Shown: piece after piece, positions 45,682 through 57,600 of the stretch
How the letters are laid out: every line of letters begins with the position of its first letter
Numbering within the stretch: the stretch's first letter is position 1
NCBI RefSeq assembly: GCF_036669915.1
Contig: NC_089315.1
Location: forward strand, 18,786,010-18,850,009
DNA: 64,000 bases
From: Pocillopora verrucosa
Taxonomy: Eukaryota > Cnidaria > Anthozoa > Scleractinia > Pocilloporidae
Reading direction: 5' to 3'
Notes under the pieces: model-generated
Database searches by the model: none
Seen by the model: the letters and a program-made list of their open reading frames with translations, nothing else
What the model was told of the DNA's origin: nothing
Translations under genes and position numbers: made by a program

Positions 45682-48600
45682 CTAAGGAAAAAGAAACAAA
45701 AAAATGATAAGTTTAAGTTATTTTGAATGCTTTGTCAGTCTGGTACGTATTCCTTGTCAATCAACTAATCGCAGCCATATTCTAATAATAGTTTAGTTGT
45801 ATGTTGCTTTTAAGGAATATGCAGCTTATCATAATGCTGAACTGTACGCCAATGATATGTATGATTGAGGCCAATAATTTTGTAGAGAGAGGAATTTTGA
45901 TCTTCAAGTTCGAATGTTTACAGTTGCGAGATAATTTTCCAATTTTCTTTGATAGACTTTCAAGAACTCAGAATGAAGCATGACGAAATAAGGGACAAGA
46001 AAAAATTAGCTCAATGGATAAGTACATATACTCACACATCACTTTTAGAAGTGTATACTGCGCTGTCTAGAGACTCAGGCGCTATCCATTTGATAGGCAG
46101 TTTCTTCGTTTTCGTGACTTCATATATGTCTCCATACGTGTGCCGTAACAGGCCAAAGTCAGCAATTTTCACAGCTCTATTCTCACCAAGAAGGATGTTA
46201 CGAGCGGCCAGATCACGATGAACAAATCCCTTGCCAGCCAAGTACTCCTGTTTACAAGGAAAACAAAAATTAAACCTGACGCCCCATGCTCAATGGATAA
46301 GTACATATACTCACACATCACTTTTAGAAGTGTATACTGCGCTGTCTAGAGACTCAGGCGCTATCCATTTGATAGGCAGTTTCTTCGTTTTCGTGACTTC
46401 ATATATGTCTCCATACGTGTGCCGTAACAGGCCAAAGTCAGCAATTTTCACAGCTCTGTTCTCACCAAGAAGGATGTTACGAGCGGCCAGATCACGATGA
46501 ACAAATCCCTTGCCAGCCAAGTACTCCTGTTTACAAGGAAAACAAAAATTAAACCTGACGCCCCATGCATCATTGTATCCTTTCTTTTTTTTTTTTTTGC
46601 GCATCACGGTCAAAGAGAGTTTTGACACAGTTGACAAGGAAGGCAACCTTATAAAGTGTGGTTGGAGGAAGGAATTCCTTGCGCCTCCTTTTTCCTTACT
46701 TAGTCGTGCCCATCTTTTCGTCGAAATACAAATGGGGGCCATAACCTTCACTTATCTCAAAACAGGTAACAAGACGGAAAAGAATTGAGGTGATTTACAA
46801 AGTCAAATGTTTGTAATATAACGGCTTAAATCAAGCTCCTGTGGACGAGAACCTCAGAAACAAATTATGTTGCCAGTCTCGATATTTTGGTGAGAGGAAA
46901 TTGTCTCGGAAGCTCAGTCAACACCACATATGCTATTGCTAAACATGGCCACCTGTATCGAACTTATGGCACGCACGTGCACGGATAGCTGAAAGTCGTT
47001 ACATTCTCAAGGTAAGCGAAACATAGCCATAAATGAAAACAATTTAAAAACTGCATGAATCAGCAAAAAACAAGAATGTCACTTCACAACACATAATGGC
47101 TAAGTAAAGTACACTGTTACGACAGCATTATCTATTGATCAATTGATGATTTTCTGCTCAAAGGTTTGTTTCATTATTGATTGTTTCTCGTATTGTTGGT
47201 GTCGTTCAAAGAAGAATTGTCACTTTATTTAACTGACTTCTCTTCCACGTTTTTATTATTTTTCCTCAGGTAATCGTACGTAATTTTTTGTTAACGGCAT
47301 TCGGCTCTCGAAGCAGGAATAATAGAGAGGCGAGTTTATCTTCTAGACTCCTTTTGATATAAGATATTTTCTAATTAATTCAAGTACTTACCATTCCCTC
47401 TGCTATCTGCCATGCAAAACAAAGTACATCTTCAACGGTGAAGTCAACCGTTTGTTCACCATCACTATTTGTTTCCTGTTGTTCACCCATGTTCTCTTGG
47501 GGCTGAGGCGTGGTGATTGGTTTTTCAGTAGGCAAAATCTTGTCCAGGCAACACTTTTCATCGAACTGTTTGCTCTGGAATATTTGCCCTCCTCCCTGCC
47601 CAGAAGGAAAATCAGTTTGGGAAGTATTAGATTCAGATAAGCTTTCACCTCTCCTTTTCAACTCGGTAAATAGCTGTTCTTCCACATTAATAGAAATATC
47701 CGACGTGATGATAAAATCCTGCTCATCGGTAACTTCAGTTAGTATTTCCACTTTTGAGACTTCCTCGGCAGTATCGTTATCAACATGAAAGTCTTCGTCT
47801 TCTGTCTTGTCAGCTGAGACAACTTCATTTGAACTCAAAGTGCTATCTGAAGAATTGGCCATAGCTTCAAAAATAGTATCATTAATGCCACTTTTGCAAT
47901 TGACCTGAAAGCAATAAACTATGTTGTTACGGCAATCTCTGATTTATCAGTTTTGAGAGCATAAAAGCAAAAGAAGGTGTGACTTTTTTAGTTTTAACCC
48001 TTTCACAGGTAATTAATGCGTTTTCTTTTGTTTTGAGCTCTATGTTGGGGAAAATGAATTGTATCAAAATGACATGGGTATCCGCTAAAAAACCCTTTGC
48101 TGATAAATTGGCATTAGCACATTCCAAACAAAGCCGACTTTGATCAGTAGTTTTCTACACCCTACTTCTGAATCTGCAGAACAGTTTTACCTCTTGTCTT
48201 CTTTTTCTCAGCCACTGAAGAAGATCTCCATGTGGAACATACTCCATGATCAGCATTATAGGTTCTGACCTGTCCCAGTACCCAATCATGCTCAGCACAT
48301 TCCTGTGACTACCAATTTGCTGCATCAACGAAATTTCTCTGTGAAACTGGTCCTTCTCCTCTGTACCAGCTCTTTCTAAAAGGGGGTATAATAAACAGAG
48401 AAAACCATCTCGCTAGTTTATTTAACTAAAGGCTATCTTTGCCCATTTATCGCGGAGAGTGGTCTTAGTCGTTTCAGCAGTTTAACCGGAATGAGGAGGT
48501 TGAGGAGGCGATAACTGCGATAACGCGCCCTTAATTTTCAGCGTAGCTATGCTTATTCCAATACTGTGATATCAATGTTCCCGCAGAATTTAATCATAAG

Positions 48601-51600
48601 AAAATCTTTCTTTAGAGAAATTGCGAATCGCTTCATCTTCTCTATGTGCTTCTCGATATTTCCCATATGTGCAGTTAAAGCTTGATGATTCTGTTTGTGA
48701 ACAGTAGGAATAATAAAAAAAGGAAACACATGCTGATCCTAGCAGGTAATTTAGTGTTAACAACTGGGTTGAAAACGTAAATTAGCCACCGTAAAGGGTA
48801 GCTTTAGCTTTAGCTTTTTTACCCTTTACGGTGGCTAATTTACGTTTTCAACCCAGTTGTTAACACTAAATTACCTGCTATACTCTCCCACCGACGCAGC
48901 ACCACAGTTTCCTTAGAAACTTACCCCTTTATTCACATGCTGATCCTAGGCGTGGTTGATACTCGATTAATTCAACGGAAATAGCGTTCGGTAATTTAAC
49001 CCTTTAACTCCTATAAGTGACCAAGACGGAATTTCTCCACACAATATCAACACCGAATCAGCAGAATAGTAAGGAGAATAAAGAGGAAAACTCAATTAGG
49101 GGATTACGAGTTGATCCAATACCAAATTCTCCAAATTGAAATTATAAGTATTTTATGACAGACAATAGAGAGAATTATTAATGAGATCTTGGTAGTAAAA
49201 GGGTTAACACCTTGCTAGCTTCATAAGTCCTAACTAATGAATGGCTGAAATCGATTATATATTCATCGAACTCTGCTTTTAATGTTGTTTTCATCATGAT
49301 AGTTTCGTCAAACCAGCGTGCAAACCAAATTTTTGCTCTCTCATTGAAAAAGGTAAATGCATCGATGTGTACTAACCATGGAGGAGTTTGACAGCGACCA
49401 TTCTTTCTTCGTTGATATCAATTCTTTCCTCTTTAGCCTTGAAAAACACTTCAACCTTCGGCATTTCTTTTAAGATTGCTTTATGTACTTTTCCAAATGC
49501 TCCTCTACCCAGCTCTTCCATAATTGTTATACGTTCCAGGGGAATCTCTTTTAACAGCAGGTGAACAATGTCTGACTTCGATCTAATGAAACATGAAAGA
49601 GTCTGAGGCTCTTCTCTCTTGTTTATTAAGATATCACATACGCTCGAAGCGACTAATGAAGACTTGTTTCACTTGTGACTAAGCACTAGAAAATTCATAT
49701 TTACATCAGTGTAGGCAAAATTTTGATTCTTGCTTCAAATACTTTGAGTGTAATGAAAAGGTGAAAAAATGTTTAATACAGCAGAAATATATTAGCATTC
49801 AGAAAGCTGGGACTGTGTCAGCTTGATAATTATTTTGTAAAATTACATTATGCCCAACCTTCCTTTCGCGTGGCCTCGCATTGCTTTCTTTTTTCCCTTT
49901 CTGACACAAAGGATTCCCACAGTAATGATAATAAGGAAGCCACATCCAACTGGTACAGCAATGCTGAGTATTCGTCCGATAGAATAATCAGTCAGAAGCC
50001 CAGTTTTTATTGACCATTTATTTGAGACATCACCTTCTCCCAGTTCATTCCAAGCAGACACTTTAAAAAGGTATTCAGTGTTACACTTTAGCGACCGAAG
50101 ATCCATTGAAGTTTTATCCACGGTGACATTGATTTGATGCCAGGACTTATCTTTGTTTGTAAATTGGTCCTCACTGTAGTATACTGTGTACAAGGTCAGT
50201 GGACAGCCGTTATCTGGTGGAGAATTCCATTTGAGATTCACATCACATCCCGGCAACTGAACTCCTTCGCTCTGTATAATCGGAGCTGAAGGTTTATCTG
50301 AAGCAAAAACGAGCGAGAAAGCTTTGAAAAAACAAGAACTGAGAAACTGACCAACATTTTTGTTGACTTTTTTGTGATTAAGAATCTATCACGCCGGTTT
50401 CGTGTAGTGATAAGCCTTTAATAGTATGTAACCTTATTCTATAATGTAAACAACCAGATTAAAGGTAAATTTGCACATACGAAGACAATTGGCACTAAAA
50501 CAAGAAAGCTTATGAGTTTTCAAGCTCATTAGCTATATACGAATAATATTTTGTTCCTTAACTTCTCGTCTACCACGCGATTTTTTAATTCAAATTTGTA
50601 CTATTACCTCCCAATGTTCTCACTCTCCACAATTTGTTATGGTTTAATAATGAAATCAGTGGTGTATCTGCCGTAGAATTCCAGGCTGTTACAGCTACTT
50701 CATACTCCTTCTGGCAAAGAAGGTGTAAATCATAACTTGTTTCATTTCCCGACACGTTCGCAGCGTTCCAATGGCTTTTACCTTCTGAAAGTATTTCTCT
50801 GTGGTAGATAGTGAATAAAAAAGCAGAACACGTTTTCCAGCGGACCGCCACAAGACTCCCTTTCACTTCTTTAGTTCGGTTGAGAATTACTGGGTACCCT
50901 TAGGAGGAAAAAAAAGGAAGAAAACAGAATAAAAAGAGGGGATTAATCTCGAGTTGCGAGTTACAGGGGATGAGACACGTAAGGTAACAATAACACAAAA
51001 GAGCGTCATTGACAAAAAGAGATTGGTACGCAGCAAAGTCGTGCGAATCACCATCTTGATCTGTGACGTGGAGCCGTCTTGTTTCACTGAAAAAGTTTTG
51101 TTTTCACACAGCGATTCCTACAACCAATGACAATCGATGTTGTATTATTTCAGGAAAAGTAGATACAGGAAGACAGATAGAAATACCTAAAATAGATTTC
51201 ACACGCCAGGGATCTGATCGCTGACTTTCTCCCACCTCATTCCATGCGGACACTTTAAATTCATATTCTTCGTCGCAGTCAAGCGGAAGGTCTCTCAGCT
51301 CGTTTGCACCCGATGATGTATTGATATGATACCAGAAATTATCTTCATTTTGCGATTTGACAATGGCTTTATAGTACACTGTGTACATAGTAACTGGACA
51401 GCTGTTGGTATTAGGAGAACTCCATTTTATGGAGGAATCAGGAAATGAGATTTCCCTCTCTTCGCTTTCAATAACAGGATGAAAAGGAGCACCTGTAGAA
51501 AAGATGACTTCGGTGTTATCTTAGCGTCGGTGGTAACCTGCTTCATGCGACTGTGATAACTAAAAAGCTGTAATAAATACATTCTATGGTCCATACCAAA

Positions 51601-54600
51601 CTGTTTTATATGCTGACTGAATGATAGTTTGTTGCGCTGAACGGCTTCAAATTAAAGACAAGAGTCAAACAAAACCAAACGAGTCATAACGAACCCTTCA
51701 TCACACTATTTAGAGGAAATTAAAAAAAAACATTTGCAGCTTCATTTCTCAACTGAAGTCAATAAGAAATGGTGGAGATAAATCACAGAAACAGCTCCTC
51801 AATTGTTTAGATAGGATATTTCGAGGAAATGGAAAACCAATCAATGTACAGTAAATCACTTGCTCTCAAAGACAAACTTCATTAAAAACTATAAAACTTA
51901 GATAAATCATTTCCAAAGAAATCAAGGTTGTTGATAAAAATTTGATTACTTAATTTGCTATTTCTAAATCACGTATTTTTTATTTTAAGCTAGCTTATCG
52001 CCGACGCATTTAATGATTATTTTTCGCAGATAATGGATTTTATTTTTTCATTCATTAATGAAGTCGACTTTTCTTGTCAGTAAAGACCTAATTTGTTTAT
52101 GTAATAAATACATAGCTGCTTGTAGATATGGAATTTCTCTTCTCGTGTTTAACTCGAAATCTTACTCGTTCGATTCGCTACTCTCATTCGCGAGCTGTCG
52201 AGTCGAACACTCGAAGAGAAATTCCATACCTATACGTGCACCCATGCATTATTCTCCAGATATCATAGAAATGACGTAAACAATGATTGAAATGAAAGTG
52301 AATCCACGGAGCTTAGCCGAGTGGTTTCGTTTCGGTTCAGTTTTAAATCAAAAGTTCCCGTCTTAAGATCAAACGGTTAACATGGAAACTTTATGTACCT
52401 GCTGGTATTTTTATCCCATACAGTTCTACTCTAAGAGCTTTGTGAATATGATAGTCAATTGGCTGTAACCGAACGATCCGAGCCCTTGCCACTTCCAACA
52501 GAACGTGTTGCACTATTTCATCCCGGTGTGAGTTGCCCCTGAAAATCTGTGAAAAAATATTAGTCTGGCAAAAAATATGAACAAAAACTCACTGTCGTAT
52601 CTCATTTATATGGTGTATTAAAGTCTTCCTTCTATAACCTGGTGTAGTCTAGATTTGATTCCTGCTCCTTAGGAAAACTCTGCTAAAACTTGGTCCGGTT
52701 AGAAAGAGTCACAGTTACCTTTAGGTGCGTGCAACATAAACTGCATAGCTTTTTCACCAACAGAGAAATATTTCCGCCCACTAAACTGATCTGCATACAG
52801 ACTAGTCAACAAAAACATTATCTCCTAAGACCAGTCGCCGGGAGATTGGAGGTTCTTATTTTACTTAGGGAACAATGGAATGTTATCATAACTTTCTTTC
52901 AAACCTTTTGCGTGTTATTCTCTTTATATCTGATCCAATATTCGAGAAACAAATACAACTCATAACTTTTGGTCCAGGCATCTTCATTTGGATGTCCTTG
53001 AGTAGCTACAGCACAAATGAAGTACACGTCTCCCAAGTTAATTTCCAGGTAATCATCAGCATTTTCGTCATTGCTGGGTGACCAGGCACCCGAACTACTC
53101 TTAAGTCGTGCTTTGTAAGGTTTATTATCACTACGAGATGATGAGGCTGAGAAACTTTTGTCTGAGAAGAAGTAAGGGTTGGCCACCTCAACTGCTTGTG
53201 CCTGACACGCTTCAGAAACATGAATAGAAAGAACAAATTAAAAGAAACTTTGCAAAGTCAAACCTCTATAAAAGCTTCCTCCAAAAAGCAGACAGTATTC
53301 TATAATGGTCACCGAACCTATCTCTCCAAGATAAATTTTGAAGAAAGGTTCTACCTAGTACAAGGAAATGATGGGAGAGTCACATAAACATTGTTTGACT
53401 CTGAGTTCTTTTTCCGAAACACCCTCGATTTGACCTTTTATTGTCCCTCTCCAATTTCCTTTTAACAACTTAAATCAATATTTATCAATTGTGTATCTTT
53501 GTAGTCTTTGTGAATCTTTGTAATCAGAACTCCAAAACGGGCAATCCCGAGCGTGTAAGATGCGCCCATCTTGCCCACTCGGGTAGCCAATCAGAACAGA
53601 AGATTTGCTTCATATTCCAACGAGCACTGCCAGCGTCAAATGATGAGTGTTATAAACTCGATTAAAAATGTTACAAAGATAAAACCTTATAAAAGTTTGT
53701 TAAAGTATGTTGATGGGCCTGTGTGACTCTTAGCTAGAGCAGAATTTCCGCAATTTGCTTCTCTTTCAAGAATAGATTCTTTGGTGAAACTAGCGTTCAT
53801 CTTTTCGCACTTCTGAATCCAAAAATATAACATGTTTTTGACATTACAGCCGTTTTTTGTTTCATTTTTTTTTTTTTTTTGGTTTTCTCGTCAGAAAATT
53901 ATTTAATTGCTCTTTGTCGGTCTAGTGAGTTTCCACGAGAGCATGTCGTCCATGAATTTCTTCCACACTAGTTGTCATTTGTTGCTATGCCTGAGTATTT
54001 TACCTTTGACCATGGCATGGCCATGACGTATCCAAAGTTTCCATACTTTTTTTCCTTGTGTAGGGCGGGATCGCTCGTTATTCTATCATTTGGCTGAGCT
54101 AGACCTCAAGTTTGCATTCTCTGAACATTATGGCAGTTTTATGTTCCCTATCGAATTCTCTGGTAGCTTTGTTTTTGTCGTGCCATAGTATAAATGTATA
54201 AACATATACTTTAAATAAACAACAGTTGGGTTGTAAAAACAGTCAAAGTGGATAGTTCCTCAGTTTATGAAATATCATTAAATCATCACAGAATGTATCA
54301 AAATCAAAAATTAAGAAAACAAAACGGAAAAATATCACAGGAATAATGAATAATCACGGTACAATTATTCAGGCCCCATTCCCAAGTTGAAAAAGCCGCT
54401 TACCAGTGCTTGTCTGCTTCTCAGAATAGACCTGCACTTCGCATATGGTGAGTTTCCTGACTCCAGGAGCTTTAATGACAATATAAACGAATTTACCGAC
54501 AAGTTTAGGAAGACAATATACGGTCAGTCGTGGCCCATTCACAGTGTCTTCGTAAGTCCGTTGGCCTCTACAACGCAAGTGTGAACTTCCTTTCTTGACA

Positions 54601-57600
54601 CCGTCATAATCTGTTAGACAAGAAGACAGGATACACAGTCACTGCTGAACCTGTGACCTGTTTGCCTCTTGTGTCTTTTTCTCGGGTACTGAATGACTTT
54701 CTAGTTTATCAGGAATTTGAAGGGTTCAGTTTTAGATGTATTTCCCTTTCTTTTATTTTTGTGTGAAAAAAATACAAACGGTCCCGAAAAACGAAAGTAG
54801 TTTAGGTTCCTCCTTTTCTTTTTGCAATGTGAATTCTCCTCGGGTTTACAAGTACAGTAATTGCCGAAGGGTCTATTTTTCTCGGCCTTTCATGATTATG
54901 ATTTTAATGATACCATAATTTAACGTCACAATTCCCTGAACTCACCAATCCAGACTTGAAATTCTTCCATACTAGAGTTACTCGGCAATCGGTAATTAAG
55001 GATGACCATAGATATGATTTGCGATACTCCCAAGTCCACTCTCCACCAGGGGTTCTGCTGGAAACGGGTTTCAGCACAGGAAAAAATATCTTCGTCTATT
55101 GCTTTGTCGGCCGTATGGTTCTGATGCCACGTAGAAGACTGGTTAGCAGATTTATGCCAGGCAAGGTCTATCATAAAAAAGCAACTCGTGGTAAAAACAT
55201 ACATATGTCTTGTTTTATTTTGCTCTCGAGGAACTTAACCTCTGTGCTCCAAACCAGATAATTGAATTATGTTGTGCTGACACTAATCTGTGTGGTCCCC
55301 GAGGAAGAAAATCTCAAACTCAAAATTTGTGAAACACCAGAAGTATCCTTAAAGTGCCCATGACGCGATTTTTTTGTTTTGTTTTTTTTTGCATCTTCTA
55401 GTTGATAGCTGTATTTAAAATAAGAAATAACCGACCCTAGCGCCTAGCGAGTTCTCCTTAACCATTTGGTTTGTGCATTGAAAGTACGATTTGGCAGCCA
55501 AAAAGTGTGTATGACGTAGAAAACTGTGAAGACACGTCGGTAACTATGGCAGAGAAAGAAAATATCTAGAAGAAAGGACGAACGTACTGCGTGGCCAAAG
55601 CGCCAAATGATTTTAGCCCCAAGAATAAAAGACATATTCCGGATATTTCTATGCACTCCTTTTCCAAAGGATGTAGCTGTATGGTCAAAATGGACGCGTT
55701 TCGATCGTCGACATTGAGGAAATTTTACCAAAAGTAGCAACAGTAGCAATGTCATTGTGATGAGAGCACTGCATCCATCCGCCATCGAGCGGAATGGGTC
55801 ATAAGGCAGTGCCGCACTACTTCACTTTAACTCTGGAAGTTTTTCTTTATTAAAATCCCTATTTGAGAGTAACTTGAATCAGATGACTTCTCGGCGAAAA
55901 ATCACCGTGCCTCGTGATACAGCTGATTTTCTTTCGTCAAAAGTAAGCTTTTGTTTTGGTAAGGGATTTACTCTACAGAAACGAAACTCTAGAGCACTGA
56001 CTAAGGGGAACCTTCGCCGCACTTAGTGCGAAGGAATAAAATGTTATGGCAACAGAAACGAACACAGCTATCCATTCTTAACATAGATTTCGCCATAGAA
56101 AACAAAACACAAACGCAACAAACTAAACGTTTAGTAACGGTGGTTTTTGTTATAATCTTGACCTGAATACCGCAGGCGACAAACCGTCTTTGACACTCTT
56201 CGGCGAAATCTTCGTTGATGCACGCGGCTCTCCTTCGTAGGGCTGAACCGTACTAGCAACTTCCATTTCTTCTTCGATGTATCAAAACTCATGGTAGAAC
56301 TTGCTGAAGGTAAAGAGATATCGCTCACGGATAAATTTTCAAGAGTTTTTCGTTGCTGATTGATACAAAATCACAAGAGATGTGAGAGATTTGTTAGTGT
56401 CAGCTGACAGTTTTCCCAGTTTTCTACGTCATCACCGGTTAGTTTGTTACATGTCTACGAGACACTTTTAAGACAAAATAAGAGCACTTTAGGGCCCGGA
56501 AAAACCGAGTTTTAAGTTTTTTGAATTTTTTTTTATCGGAACTGGTTTATACATATGATAAGCTAAATATTTACGCAAAAAATTTCGTGTTATAGGCACT
56601 TTAATTTCCTTTGCTTAATTCCTCTCCCATATTTATTTCTACACCGTTCATGGGATCTTGTAAACGATTATAAAAATGGGTAGGAGAAGTAATAATATGT
56701 GAGAGGTAATAAAATGTGAACTCTAGATACTAACTAAACTACTTAAAATTAGATCTCACCCCAATTTTTCATAAAATTTTTTAGGAATTTTATGACAAAT
56801 CTCCAAGATATTGTTTATGTTACGCGAAGTAAAATGCAAATGACCTTACTTGATACAACTGTGGAGTAAACCTCAACTTTACAAAGAGTCAATATTTTTG
56901 ATGATCCAGGTAACCTAATGAATAAATGCCTGCCATACAGCGTCATATGACATCGGATAAAGTTTCCCTTTCCCGTAGGGATGCTTAGACCACCGGCACA
57001 AAAGCTGTTCTTTGCTCCTTCCTCTGTAGTTTCATTTCCTCAAAGTAACAATATAAAACATAAACAGTGATCAGTGCCCAATTGAAAATCCATCAGATAC
57101 AAGGTGTTATGAAGTATTTAATTAGTTCAGTATGATTTAGTCATTCGTCTATGTTTGGCATGTGATTACTATACGAATTCAAAGTTCGAAGTTCTTTAGG
57201 TATAAGCTATCACGACGAGTTCAGTTCCAAATTGTGATTGTCTTTTTTAACTTCACTGAGTGAATGAGCTTAGTTTGTCATGTGATCTTGCTTTAAACCC
57301 ACACGGAAGTTCTTATTTTGCTTTCGCAGTCGAAGATTGATTCGATTGACCGGAAGCATTAAATGCGGTGTTGTGTTGTTGTTCATTTGTGAGATTTGTG
57401 TAAAAGTGTTTCGATTAGTGTTCTAAAAACTAACGTTTGATCTTCCAAGGTCAGTTGGCCAGCGTGCCGACTCGTGCCTTTCGATAGCAAACATATAAGC
57501 ATGTGCTTTAGTGTTTAATAAGTAGTCAGTGAGGAGTAGGAGTCAGTGCCGGAGAGTAGAAGAGTGATAATGGTTGAGTGAGAATCAAAGATCGAAATGC

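Larger units (their letters stand above)
46009..46566. repeat. 279-bp exact tandem duplication around a kinase exon
   Basis: Units 46009-46287 and 46288-46566 differ at a single base. The duplicated block covers the whole 212-nt exon plus about 27 bp and 40 bp of flanking intron, so all splice signals near the exon are copied. A 2-bp GC occurs at both ends and at the junction, as in replication slippage or end-joining. Assembly duplication of two haplotypes is an alternative. Confidence 0.95.

Noticed and set aside
46311..46751. 146-codon - strand frame with an apparent start upstream of the kinase exon
   Set aside because: The N-terminal part is intron read-through in front of the catalytic exon; the kinase fold needs the upstream exons, which join correctly by splicing.
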